Positions 6,653 through 13,477 of a stretch of DNA of 14,374 nucleotides are shown piece by piece. Positions within the stretch are counted from its first letter, which is position 1; every line of letters starts with the position of its first letter. The position numbers were made by a program, and so were the translations under genes. Source of the stretch: Actinobacteria bacterium 13_1_20CM_4_69_9 (GTDB lineage Bacteria; Actinomycetota; Thermoleophilia; Gaiellales; Gaiellaceae); contig MNJC01000123.1 of NCBI GenBank assembly GCA_001920085.1, positions 1-14,374 on the forward strand, in the 5' to 3' direction. The notes beneath the pieces were generated by a model that was not told the origin of the DNA, did not search any database, and was given only the letters and a program-made list of their open reading frames with translations.

Positions 6653-7536
6653 TCCTCGTCACCGGGGGTAGCGGCTTCGTGGGCGGCCACGTCGTCCACG
6701 AGCTGCGCGGCCGCGACCTGCCTGTCCGCTGCCTCGTCCGCGACCCGCGTCACGGCTCGAAGCTCGCAGCGTGGGGCTCGGAGCTCGTCCAGGGGGACAT
6801 GACCGATCCGGCCAGCCTGCGCCGCGCCGCCGACGGTGTCGAGACCGTCGTCCACCTCGTCGCGATCCGGCAGGGGCGCGACCGCGACTTCCAGCGGATC
6901 ATGGTGGACGGCACCCGCGACTTGCTCGGTGCTGCAAGCGCCGCAGGTGTCCGCCGCTTCGTGCTCATGAGCGCCCTCGGCACGAGCGAGCAGACGAAAG
7001 ACCTCGTCCCGTACTACCGGGCGAAGTGGGAGATGGAGGAGCTCGTCCGCGCCGCCGGCATCCCGTTCGTGATCTTCCGGCCGAGCTTCGTCTTCGCCCG
7101 CGACGGGGGGATTCTGCCCACGTTCGCGAAGCTCGCGCGCTATTCCCCGGTGACGCCGATCACGGGCAGCGGCAAGCAGCGGATTCAGCCGATCTGGGCC
7201 GACGACGTCGCCGTCTACTTCGGAGAGGCGGTCGCACGCGACGACGTGACGGGCAACACCTACGAGCTCGGCGGCCCGGACGCCGTGACCTGGAACGAGC
7301 TCTGGGCCCGCCTGAAGCGCGTGCTGGGCCAGCGGCGGCCGAGCATCCACGTGCCGATGGCGATCATGCGCGCGAATGCCCTCGTCACCGAGCGGTTGCC
7401 GGGCAACATCCCGCTGACGCGCGACCTCCTGAAGATGCTCGAGCACGGCGACAACGTCGTCTCGAACGACGAGGCGGTTCGGACGTTCCAGGTGTCGCTC
7501 GTCCCGCTCGACGACCAGCTGCGCCGCGCTCTCTGA
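6649..7536 (+). CDS. Atypical SDR NAD(P)-binding protein, NDUFA9-like
   Basis: A 295-residue extended/atypical short-chain dehydrogenase. The Rossmann loop TGGSGFVG is at 5-12, DM(T)DPASL follows strand 3, LVAIRQGRD ends strand 4, and a YxxxK pair is present in YYRAK (122-126). RPSFVFARDGGILPTFAKL and QPIWADDVAVYF are typical of the group that includes NDUFA9, the NAD(P)H-binding accessory subunit of complex I, and related bacterial quinone or sugar-nucleotide epimerase-like proteins. Substrate is unknown. Start is the TTG at 6649, set by the Rossmann fold starting at once (MILVTGG) and by the four-base TTGA overlap with dcd. The longer open frame upstream to 6436 is only dcd in another frame. 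A terminator hairpin begins eight bases after its stop. Confidence 0.85.
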   Translation: MILVTGGSGFVGGHVVHELRGRDLPVRCLVRDPRHGSKLAAWGSELVQGDMTDPASLRRAADGVETVVHLVAIRQGRDRDFQRIMVDGTRDLLGAASAAGVRRFVLMSALGTSEQTKDLVPYYRAKWEMEELVRAAGIPFVIFRPSFVFARDGGILPTFAKLARYSPVTPITGSGKQRIQPIWADDVAVYFGEAVARDDVTGNTYELGGPDAVTWNELWARLKRVLGQRRPSIHVPMAIMRANALVTERLPGNIPLTRDLLKMLEHGDNVVSNDEAVRTFQVSLVPLDDQLRRAL

Positions 7537-7565
7537 AAAGAAAGGGGCCGCCTGGCGGCGGCCCC
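7536..7565 (-). terminator. Intrinsic terminator for the minus-strand SUF/OMT run
   Basis: A perfect nine-base-pair stem (7544-7552 with 7557-7565, loop TGGC) is followed on the minus strand by TTTCTTTT (7543-7536). On the plus strand no T-tract follows, so the arrangement favours ending minus-strand transcripts arriving from the O-methyltransferase gene, though the hairpin may also slow plus-strand transcription leaving the SDR gene. Confidence 0.75.
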
Positions 7566-7570
7566 GATCC

Positions 7571-7710
7571 GGTTACCAGCGATGGATTAGTAGAGGCGCT
7601 TCCTGCCTCGGCCCGAGATGTATGGCCGGGCGGCGCGTAACGCGTCGTCCCCCACGCTGGCTAGGCGATTCCCCGTAGGTCCCGGGGACGCGCCTCTACC
7701 CGCTGGTACC
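7571..7710 (-). ncRNA. Candidate structured RNA / structured 3' UTR
   Basis: Between convergent genes, 140 bases can fold as a branched structure. Outer helix: 7571-7581 with 7701-7710 (ten pairs, one bulge). Second helix: 7590-7598 with 7691-7699 (nine pairs). Inside are hairpin 7611-7615/7627-7631, hairpin 7634-7637/7641-7644, and helix 7646-7652/7684-7690 (seven pairs). Either strand could fold this way; the minus strand is favoured because a terminator follows directly. I match it to no known family (not 6S, SRP, tmRNA, or a riboswitch I can name). The O-methyltransferase stop codon (7698-7696) lies inside the second helix, so ribosomes finishing that gene would disturb it. High GC raises the chance of accidental stems, hence the low confidence. 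Confidence 0.35.
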
Positions 7711-7737
7711 TCCACTGCCCGTACTGGAATCTTCCAC
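7696..7737 (-). CDS. Possible 13-residue micro-ORF within the OMT tail
   Basis: A GTG at 7737 follows the extended ribosome site at 7755-7746 by about ten bases and would encode VEDSSTGSGGTSG, in the same frame and with the same stop as the O-methyltransferase. It could be an independently translated peptide or simply the enzyme's tail. Nothing identifies a function, and the reading is weak. Confidence 0.15.
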   Translation of the reverse strand: MEDSSTGSGGTSG

Positions 7738-8370
7738 TGCCGGACCACCTCCTTTCCGCGGTAGGCGCATCGTAGCGGACGGGTCTACAAGCACCACCGT
7801 CACTTCCAGACCGCGGTCGAGCGGCACGGTGACCGAGACGAGCGAAGCGTCGGCTTGCCGCACGGCGGAGTACGCGCCGAGCGTCTCGACGTGCGAGAGC
7901 ACGTTGTCGGCGACGACCAGCGCGCCGGGCTCGAGCTTCGCGCGCGCGAGCCGGAAGAGCTCCTCGTAGTCGTCCTTCTCGGCGTCCAGGAAGACGACGT
8001 CGAAGACGTCGTCGATCGCGGGCACCGCCTCCTTCGCGTCGCCGTCGACGAGGTCGGCCCAGTCCTCGAGCCCGGCCTCATGGACGTTCCTCCGCCACGC
8101 ATCGATCTTGCTGGGGTCGTGCTCGACGGAGAGGACCCGTCCGCCGAGGTTGCGCACGCCTGCGGCGAGCCAGATCGTCGAGTAGCCGCGCGAGCCGCCG
8201 ATCTCCAGCACCTCGCAGTCGGTCTGCGGTGCGACGAGGGAGAACAGGAACCGTCCCGTCGTGGGCTCGACCGCACGGGAGCGTTCGGCGGCGGGAAGAC
8301 CCGCAGCGCGCTCGGCGGCGTCCTCCTCCTCGAGACGCGCCAGCACTCGGCGAACGCGCTCATCCAGCAA
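7696..8370 (-). CDS. SAM-dependent O-methyltransferase (caffeoyl-CoA/catechol OMT-like)
   Basis: A 224-residue class I methyltransferase. The SAM loop VLEIGGSRGYST is at 54-65, acidic E83 in VLSVEHDP binds the SAM ribose, GDAKEAVPAID follows, and the metal-binding pattern VVFLDAEKDDY (D129) and VVADNVLSH (D155, N156) is that of the small Mg-dependent OMT family. Acceptor unknown. A family member would normally end near GLEVTVVL (about 194); this one runs on about 30 residues as a Gly/Ser/Thr-rich tail (GGGPAVEDSSTGSGGTSG) over a strong ribosome-site-like sequence. The start is TTG at 8370, overlapping the tag stop by 11 bases. It is the last gene of the minus-strand run. Confidence 0.85.
   Translation of the reverse strand: MLDERVRRVLARLEEEDAAERAAGLPAAERSRAVEPTTGRFLFSLVAPQTDCEVLEIGGSRGYSTIWLAAGVRNLGGRVLSVEHDPSKIDAWRRNVHEAGLEDWADLVDGDAKEAVPAIDDVFDVVFLDAEKDDYEELFRLARAKLEPGALVVADNVLSHVETLGAYSAVRQADASLVSVTVPLDRGLEVTVVLVDPSATMRLPRKGGGPAVEDSSTGSGGTSG
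7746..7755 (-). promoter_or_regulatory. Extended Shine-Dalgarno sequence inside the OMT 3' end
   Basis: Minus strand aaaggaggtg, continuing as gtcc, pairs almost completely with the 3' end of 16S rRNA (AGAAAGGAGGTGATCC is the perfect complement). It is far stronger than any ribosome site seen before the annotated genes here, yet lies inside a coding frame, with only short reading frames behind it: the 13-codon one from GTG 7737, and a 53-codon frame from 7748 to 7587 ending ISGRGRKRLY. Confidence 0.4.
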
Positions 8371-8944
8371 CGGCGTCGATCTCCCGTTGCACGGCCCGGC
8401 GAACGTGGCACGAAAGCAGATGGTCGTTGACGACGCCGCACGCCTGCATTGCCGCGTAGACGGTCGTGGGGCCGACGAAGCGGAAGCCGCCGCCCTTCAG
8501 CGCCTTCGACAGGGTGACGGACTCGGGCGTCGTCGCCTGCCAGTCGCCGGCCCCTCGCGGCGCGCGATGGCGCTTGGGCCGATGCGCCCAGACGAGCTCG
8601 TGCAGCGGCGTTCCCTGCTCCCGAAGAGCGAGCGTGCCCCGGGCGTTCGCGATCGCGGCCTCGATCTTGCCGCGGTGGCGGACGATTCCCGCGTCGCCGA
8701 GCAGTCGCTTCACGTCGCGCTCGCCGAAGCGGGCGACGCGCTCCGGGTCGAAGTTCGCGAACGCCGCTCGGAAGTTCTCGCGCTTGCGCAGGATCGTCAA
8801 CCAGGACAGGCCGGACTGGAAACCCTCGAGGCAGAGCCGTTCGAGCAGACCGCGCTCGTCGCGCACGGGACGTCCCCATTCGTTGTCGTGGTACTCGATG
8901 TAGAGCTCGTCGGACATCGGCCAGCAGCGTTTCGGCTCAGCCAA
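8360..8944 (-). CDS. tag: DNA-3-methyladenine glycosylase I
   Basis: A 194-residue Tag, which excises 3-methyladenine (and 3-methylguanine) from alkylated DNA as the first step of base excision repair. It follows E. coli Tag closely: RCWP at the start, YIEYHDNEWGRP, CLEGFQSGLSWLTILRKRENF, DAGIVRHRGKIEAAIANAR, SKALKGGGFRFVGPTTVYAAMQACGVVNDH. The zinc-snap ligands are all present: C7, H19, H175 and C179; the catalytic-pocket glutamate is E40 and the base-stacking tryptophan W48. The start must be the TTG at 8944, because the ATG at 8917 would remove zinc ligand C7. It overlaps the Rieske stop by eight bases and the OMT start by eleven. A repair enzyme in a SUF run has no obvious metabolic link. 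Confidence 0.93.
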   Translation of the reverse strand: MAEPKRCWPMSDELYIEYHDNEWGRPVRDERGLLERLCLEGFQSGLSWLTILRKRENFRAAFANFDPERVARFGERDVKRLLGDAGIVRHRGKIEAAIANARGTLALREQGTPLHELVWAHRPKRHRAPRGAGDWQATTPESVTLSKALKGGGFRFVGPTTVYAAMQACGVVNDHLLSCHVRRAVQREIDAVAG

Positions 8945-9251
8945 CGTCGACCTTGACCATGCCGTCCACGACGTGGACGGGGTAGGTCGCCACCGACTCG
9001 ACGGCCGGCAACGTCAGCGCGCGGCCCGTGCGGATGTCGATGTTCGCGCCGTGCCGGGGGCAGATTGCGACGCCGTCGTCGCAGTCGAAGTCCCCCTCGC
9101 ACAGCGGCCCGTCGTCGTGCGAGCAGCGGTCCTCGAGCCCGTAGTACTCGCCGTTCAGGTTGTAGACGCCGATCGCGAGCGAGCCGGCGTAGACGATCTT
9201 CACCGAGCACGACGGCAGCTCCTCGACCGGGCAGACGTCGAGCTCGGGCAA
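8937..9251 (-). CDS. Rieske [2Fe-2S] ferredoxin, non-haem oxygenase/nitrite reductase small-subunit type
   Basis: A 104-residue Rieske protein. The cluster ligands are C43 and H45 in DRCSHDDGPL and C64 and H67 in CPRHGANID, eighteen residues apart, followed by the usual TGRALTLPAVESVATYPV strand. It is soluble, with no signal or membrane segment, so it is a cytoplasmic electron carrier of the kind often placed directly after sufU. It may be the acceptor or a first client of the Fe-S machinery, or serve an oxygenase elsewhere. The start is TTG at 9251, four bases after the sufU stop, with only a cgga ribosome-site trace, so it probably depends on coupling. It overlaps tag by eight bases. Confidence 0.9.
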   Translation of the reverse strand: MPELDVCPVEELPSCSVKIVYAGSLAIGVYNLNGEYYGLEDRCSHDDGPLCEGDFDCDDGVAICPRHGANIDIRTGRALTLPAVESVATYPVHVVDGMVKVDVG

Positions 9252-9255
9252 TCCG

Positions 9256-9693
9256 TTAGTTGAGCTCGAGGTCCGACGAGGCGCCCGCCCATTCCGCGGG
9301 CAGAGGCGTCCCCTTCGCCTTGTGCAGCGCCAGCTTCAACGTCGAGAGGCCGAGCAGTGCGCACTTCAGCCGCACCGGCGTCAGCGGGATTCCGATCTCG
9401 TCGAGCAGCTCGTCGCGCGGCAGGCTCGCCACCTCCTGCGCGCTGCGTCCCTGGACCAGCTCGGTGAGCATCGAGGTCGCCGCCTGGGAGATCGCGCAGC
9501 CGCGGCCGGAGAACTTCACCTCATCGATCGTGTCGCCGTCCTCGCCGAATGCGACGTAGATCGACACCTCGTCGCCGCAGAGCGGATTCTGCCCTTCCGC
9601 CTCTGCGTCGGCGTGCTCGAGCAGCCCGTGGCCGCGGGGGTTCTTGTAGTGATCGAGGATCACCTCTCGGTACAGCTGGTCGAATTCGTTCAC
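9256..9693 (-). CDS. sufU: SufU, zinc-dependent sulfur acceptor for SufS
   Basis: A 145-residue IscU-like protein of the SufU class. The conserved ligands C39 and D41 (NPLCGDEV), C66 (SGRGCAISQAATSML) and C111 (RLKCALLGLSTLK) are all present, and an insertion of about 20 residues between C66 and C111 (ELVQGRSAQEVASLPRDELL) separates SufU from IscU. In Gram-positive SUF systems it binds zinc and takes persulfide sulfur from SufS by swapping ligands. GTG at 9693 overlaps the sufS stop by four bases (GTGA), so the two partners are made from coupled translation. Confidence 0.95.
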   Translation of the reverse strand: MNEFDQLYREVILDHYKNPRGHGLLEHADAEAEGQNPLCGDEVSIYVAFGEDGDTIDEVKFSGRGCAISQAATSMLTELVQGRSAQEVASLPRDELLDEIGIPLTPVRLKCALLGLSTLKLALHKAKGTPLPAEWAGASSDLELN

Positions 9694-10934
9694 GCCAGAA
9701 GCTTATGTGCCTTCTGCAGCCCGTCGGCGAGCCGGTCGATCTCTTCCGGGATCGTGTAGAGGTAGAAACTCGCACGGTTCGTGGCGGCGACGCCCAGCTT
9801 CGCCATCAGTGGCTGGCAGCAGTGGTGGCCGGCGCGGATCGCCACGCCGTCCATGTCGAGGATCTGCGCGACGTCGTGCGGGTGCACGCCGTCGAGGTTG
9901 AAGGAGACGATCCCGGCCCGCCTCTCCGGCGCAGGCCCGTACGCCGTCAGGCCGGGGACCTCGGCGAGCTTCTCGAGCGCGTAGACGAGCAGCTCGCGCT
10001 CGTGCTCCTCGATCGCGCCGATGCCGATGTCGGTCAGGTAGTCGACCGCGGCGCCGAAGCCGACCGCCTCGGCGATCGGCTGCGTGCCTGCCTCGAACTT
10101 GAACGGGATCTGGCCCCAGGTCGTCTCCTCGAGCTTCACCGAGCGGATCATGTGGCCGCCGAGGTTGAAGGGCGACATCGCCTCGAGCAGCTCCGCCCGA
10201 CCCCAAAGCGCGCCGACGCTCGTCGGGCCGCACATCTTGTGGGACGAGAATGCGAGGAAGTCGCAGCCGAGCTCCTGCACGTCGATCGCGTGGTGCGGCG
10301 CGGCCTGAGCCGCGTCGACGACCATGATCGCGCCGCGCTCGTGCGCCCAGGCCGAGAGCTTCTCGATCGGGTTGATCGTGCCGAGCGCGTTCGAGACGAG
10401 GTTGTTCGCGACGACCTTGACGTTCCCGGCCTGCTCGATCTCGCCGAGCGCGTCGAGTTGCAGCTCGCCGTGGTCGTCGAGCGGGATCGCCTTGAAGGTC
10501 GCGCCCGTGCGCTTCGCGATGTATTGCCACGGCACGAAGTTCGAGTGGTGCTCGAGCTCGGTCACGACGACGACGTCGCCGGGCCCGAGGTTGTCCAGTC
10601 CCCATGCGTAGGCGACGAGGTTGATGCTCTCCGTCGCCCCGTGCGTGAAGATCAGCTCGCGCGACGCGGGTGCGTTGATGAAGCGCGCGATCTTGTCGCG
10701 GGCGCCTTCGTACTCCGCCGTCGCGACCTCCGACAGCGTGTAGACGCCTCGGTGGACATTCGCGTACGAGGTCTCGTAGAAGTTGCGCAGCTTGTCGAGC
10801 ACCTGACGCGGTTTGTGCGCGCTCACCGCCGAGTCGAGATACGCGAGCGGCTTGCCGCGGATATCGTGCTCGAAGATGGGGAAGTCGGCGCGCAGCTTGC
10901 GCGCGTCGAGCTTCGCGTGCGCCGTCACGGCCAC
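9690..10934 (-). CDS. sufS: SufS-type cysteine desulfurase
   Basis: A 414-residue group II cysteine desulfurase that strips sulfur from cysteine (giving alanine and an enzyme persulfide) for Fe-S clusters. Motifs: THGATESINLVAYAWG (98-112), ELEHHSNFVPWQ (126-137), VVDAAQAAPH (205-214), PLP lysine K233 in SSHKMCGP, and the persulfide cysteine C372 in RAGHHCCQPLM. The N-terminal loop reads LDSAVSAHKP instead of the usual LDNAATSQKP, a small departure. GTG at 10934 is chosen; GTG at 10928 is equally possible. The much longer open frame upstream to 11669 is antisense-frame noise over the protease gene. It follows the protease stop by 20 bases and overlaps sufU by four. Confidence 0.95.
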   Translation of the reverse strand: MAVTAHAKLDARKLRADFPIFEHDIRGKPLAYLDSAVSAHKPRQVLDKLRNFYETSYANVHRGVYTLSEVATAEYEGARDKIARFINAPASRELIFTHGATESINLVAYAWGLDNLGPGDVVVVTELEHHSNFVPWQYIAKRTGATFKAIPLDDHGELQLDALGEIEQAGNVKVVANNLVSNALGTINPIEKLSAWAHERGAIMVVDAAQAAPHHAIDVQELGCDFLAFSSHKMCGPTSVGALWGRAELLEAMSPFNLGGHMIRSVKLEETTWGQIPFKFEAGTQPIAEAVGFGAAVDYLTDIGIGAIEEHERELLVYALEKLAEVPGLTAYGPAPERRAGIVSFNLDGVHPHDVAQILDMDGVAIRAGHHCCQPLMAKLGVAATNRASFYLYTIPEEIDRLADGLQKAHKLLA

Positions 10935-10954
10935 GCGGTCATCGTACCCAGCGC

Positions 10955-11893
10955 CTAGGGGCGAAAGCGGACGGATGCCTGCTTCGCCGACCCCTTCGTC
11001 AGCGTGACGCGCCAGGAGAGGGGAATGCGGAAGGACTCGCCCTTCACCAGCCACGGCCGCGCCTTCTTGGTCGGCCTGAGGATCAGGATTGCGGAGGGGT
11101 CGTACGGCGCCGAATGGTTCTCGGCGTCGACGAACCGGAACACGAGGCCGCGGAACGGCTGCGCGCGGTACTCGATCCACCACGTCCCTCGGCTCGTGTC
11201 CACGACGAGCGCCTGCGCGACCTTCGACCTGCTCGTCGGCGGCGTGAGGACGTAGCTCTTCGGCGCCGTCACCCGCGGCTGCGCCGGGATCCAGCCGAGC
11301 AGCGACTTCTCGTAGGCGCTGTAGTCGAGCGACCCTGAGCCCATCGGGCTGAGCGTGTCGCCGGTGTCCTCGAGGCTGCAGCGTAGGTAGTCGATGCAAT
11401 CCGCGCCCATCGCGTGTCCCAGCCCGAACGTATGGCCCAGCTCGTGGGCGAGCAGCTCGACGGTCGGCTCGCGGGTGAGCATGACCTGGTGGCCGTAGGT
11501 CGCGCCGAAGAAGCCGCAGCGCGCGTCGGGAAGCTCGTAGACGACCGTGTCGTAGCGTGAGGTGTCGAAGCCGGCGCCGGCCGCTGCGCGCCTCGCCGGC
11601 TCGAATACCGAGTCGATGCCGTTGGCGCTGGCGCCGCAGGTCGGCTTCGCCGTCAGAGCGGTCAGCCACGGCGTGACGTCGGCCTGGACGTGCACCTGTC
11701 CGAGCGAGGCACGCTGCATGAACTCGTTCAGCTGCGCGAACACCCGCTGCACGTCGGCGACCGGGTACGGCTTCGCTCCCGTCGACGCGAGGACGACGAG
11801 CACCCGCTGGTTCGCTTTGGGCGCCGATCCGGCCGACGGCACGGCGACCGCTGCCAACACGGCAACCACCGCGAGCAGCGGGGCTCGGCGCAC
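10955..11893 (-). CDS. Secreted metzincin-type zinc metalloprotease
   Basis: A 312-residue precursor. Residues 1-24 are a Sec signal (RRAPLLAVVAVLAAVAVPSAGSA). The active site is HELGHTFGLGH with H150, E151, H154 and H160, the metzincin HExxHxxGxxH form, and the Met-turn is SPMG with M184, followed by DYSAYEKSLLGWI. This arrangement is closest to gametolysin (M11)-like proteases; M43 or M12 relatives are less likely. Four cysteines (C86, C126, C166, C172) could form disulfides, fitting export. A C-terminal beta-rich part (about 205-312) follows. Start is GTG at 11893, fixed by the signal peptide; a CATACT -10-like box lies six bases upstream, so it may have its own leaderless promoter within the SUF run. 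It sits where sufC is found in many operons. Confidence 0.83.
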   Translation of the reverse strand: MRRAPLLAVVAVLAAVAVPSAGSAPKANQRVLVVLASTGAKPYPVADVQRVFAQLNEFMQRASLGQVHVQADVTPWLTALTAKPTCGASANGIDSVFEPARRAAAGAGFDTSRYDTVVYELPDARCGFFGATYGHQVMLTREPTVELLAHELGHTFGLGHAMGADCIDYLRCSLEDTGDTLSPMGSGSLDYSAYEKSLLGWIPAQPRVTAPKSYVLTPPTSRSKVAQALVVDTSRGTWWIEYRAQPFRGLVFRFVDAENHSAPYDPSAILILRPTKKARPWLVKGESFRIPLSWRVTLTKGSAKQASVRFRP

Positions 11894-11899
11894 CGCCGG

Positions 11900-11905
11900 A
11901 GTATG
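11900..11905 (-). promoter_or_regulatory. Possible leaderless -10 box for the metzincin gene
   Basis: CATACT on the minus strand, six bases before the GTG at 11893, matches the -10 pattern in five positions of TANNNT apart from the first base. No ribosome site lies in between, and spacing equals that of TAGAAT before dcd. Weak alone; more credible as a repeated arrangement. Confidence 0.3.
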
Positions 11906-11946
11906 AGCCTTTGAGCGGCTGGTTGCTAGCTGCGCCCAGGGACTTC

Positions 11947-13128
11947 TCAGCCCTGCGGGATGCGCGCCTCGAGCGCGGTTGCGAGTGCCTCGCGCACCGG
12001 CTCGAGCTCGACGCGTGCGAGCACGTCTTCGAAGAAGCCTCGCACGATCAGCCGTTCGGCCTCGCTCCGCGAGAGCCCGCGTGCCATCAGGTAGAAGAGC
12101 TGCTCGCGGTCGACGCGCCCGACCGTCGCGCCGTGCGTGCAGCGGACGTCGCTGGCCATGATCTCGAGGCCCGGAATCGGCACGGCGTGCGTCGTCGGCG
12201 ACAGCATCAGGTTCCGGTTCTCCTGGTACGCGTTCGTCCTCTGCGCTTCGGGCTCGACCCGGATCATCCCGCGCCACACCGCCGTCGAGTGGTCGCGCAA
12301 CGCCCCCTTGAAGGCGAAGTCGGAGGTGGTGTTCGGCGCGATGTGCTCCTGGAACGTGTCGTAGTCGAGGTGCTGCTCGCCGTCCGTGAAGTAAGCGCCG
12401 GTCACGCGTGACGTGGCGCCCTGGCCGGCGAGGTCGTTCTGGATGCGCACCTTCCCCTTCTTCGAGCCGAACCCGCCCGTGACCCAGTCGAGCTCGGCGT
12501 CGCGCTCGACGCGCGCGTGGTGCGATGCGAAATGCCACGTTTCCCGCGAGAGGTTCTGCAGGGAGACGTATTCGAGCTTCGCGCCCTCGCCGACGAAGAG
12601 CTCGGCCGCCTCGTTCGTGTACGCCTGCAGGTCCGGCTTCGAGGAGACGATCTCCTCGACGAGCGTGAAGCGCGCTCCGGGATCGGCGATCACGAGCAGC
12701 CGCCAGAAGAGCGCCGACTCGTCGGCGGAGCTCGTGATGCGCACGTACAGCGGCTTGTCGAGCTGCACGTCCTTGGAGACGTGGACGAGCAGGCCGTGCT
12801 GCCACACCGCAGCGTTGTGGGCGGCGAACTTCTCGTCCCAGCCGACCAGTGAGTACAGGCGCTCGTGCGCCTCGTCGAGCCGCTGGAACGTGATGCCGTC
12901 GGGCGCGCGCTCGACGCTGACGCCGCTCTCGCTGATCGTGGCGAGCCCCGCGACGTCGAGGTCGAGCATTGTCTCGGCAGGGACATGTCCCGGGACCGTC
13001 CCGGGACGTGTCTGAAAAGCGTCCGGGTCGAAGGCGCGGAGATCGGTGAAGCGCCAGTGCTCCTCCGTCGTGTCGGGGAGCGGCAGCTCCTGGTAGCGCG
13101 CGAGCGCCTCAGCGTTCACGCGGCGCAT
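11947..13128 (-). CDS. sufD: SufD, Fe-S scaffold component
   Basis: A 393-residue SufD. It partners SufB in the SufB-C-D scaffold that builds [4Fe-4S] clusters. Seen: an N-terminal helical part with EEHWRFTDLRAF, the right-handed beta-helix core (VTGGFGSKKGKVRIQNDLAGQG, ASDVRCTHGATVG), the conserved CTHGAT (Cys and His of the SufB/SufD cluster site region), and the C-terminal QLFYLMARGLSRSEAERLIVRGFFEDV helix also shared with SufB. The start is open: AGGAGGT at 13135-13129 abuts ATG 13128, while the in-frame GTG at 13119 has the more usual ten-base spacing. ATG is given. The VOC gene upstream overlaps it by 20 bases. Confidence 0.95.
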   Translation of the reverse strand: MRRVNAEALARYQELPLPDTTEEHWRFTDLRAFDPDAFQTRPGTVPGHVPAETMLDLDVAGLATISESGVSVERAPDGITFQRLDEAHERLYSLVGWDEKFAAHNAAVWQHGLLVHVSKDVQLDKPLYVRITSSADESALFWRLLVIADPGARFTLVEEIVSSKPDLQAYTNEAAELFVGEGAKLEYVSLQNLSRETWHFASHHARVERDAELDWVTGGFGSKKGKVRIQNDLAGQGATSRVTGAYFTDGEQHLDYDTFQEHIAPNTTSDFAFKGALRDHSTAVWRGMIRVEPEAQRTNAYQENRNLMLSPTTHAVPIPGLEIMASDVRCTHGATVGRVDREQLFYLMARGLSRSEAERLIVRGFFEDVLARVELEPVREALATALEARIPQG

Positions 13129-13477
13129 ACCTCCTGTGGAGCATCAGCTTGTTGCCGTCGGGGTCCTGGAAGAACGCGAAGTGGCAGACGCCCGTGTCGA
13201 CGATCTCGCCGTCGAACTGCACGCCCTTCGCCTCGAGCTCCCGCCGTGCAACGGCGACGTCGGGCACGCGGATCGCGATCCCTGCCGGGCTGGGAGCGAA
13301 CTCCTGTCCGGCGCTCGCCGGATCGAAGACGTCGAGCGTCACCTGGCCGAGCGTGAACTCCATGTCGTTCTCGCCCTCGGTCTCGATCGGCAGCCCGAGC
13401 GTCCTGCCGTAGAACTGCTTGGCGCGCGCCATGTCCTGCGTCAGCACGGACACGAAGTCGACCTGCTCGATCTGCAT
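13109..13477 (-). CDS. VOC (glyoxalase/bleomycin resistance fold) protein 1
   Basis: A 122-residue two-module VOC protein starting MQIEQVDFVSVLTQDM; MARAKQFYGRTLGLPIE is the typical helix 1, and FFQDPDGNKLMLHRRYAP the closing strand. The usual metal ligands (His on the first strand, Glu near GN.xEL) are replaced by Phe/Ser and Leu/His, so it may bind no metal. It is a paralogue of the gene upstream: both end their core with LHRRYAP. Start ATG at 13477 shares one base with the preceding stop (TAATG); an upstream open frame to 13582 is noise. It overlaps sufD by 20 bases. Role unknown; its place between sufB and sufD suggests a link to Fe-S assembly or sensing. Confidence 0.88.
   Translation of the reverse strand: MQIEQVDFVSVLTQDMARAKQFYGRTLGLPIETEGENDMEFTLGQVTLDVFDPASAGQEFAPSPAGIAIRVPDVAVARRELEAKGVQFDGEIVDTGVCHFAFFQDPDGNKLMLHRRYAPRER
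13129..13135 (-). promoter_or_regulatory. sufD: Ribosome binding site of sufD
   Basis: aggaggt lies directly against the ATG at 13128 and ten bases before the GTG at 13119, which therefore may be the real start of SufD. It is the best-formed ribosome site before any annotated gene of the SUF run, suited to making sufD well despite overlap with the VOC gene. Confidence 0.5.

Noticed and set aside
7640..7690. Faint likeness to a c-di-AMP (ydaO) riboswitch on the minus strand (GGGACC, then CGGGGAATC)
   Set aside because: The pattern is partial, helices differ, and no gene lies downstream on that strand to be controlled.
7741..7756. Resemblance of plus-strand ggaccacctcctttc to the 3' end of 16S rRNA
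   Set aside because: Only about 15 bases match and no other rRNA is nearby; it is better read as a Shine-Dalgarno on the minus strand.
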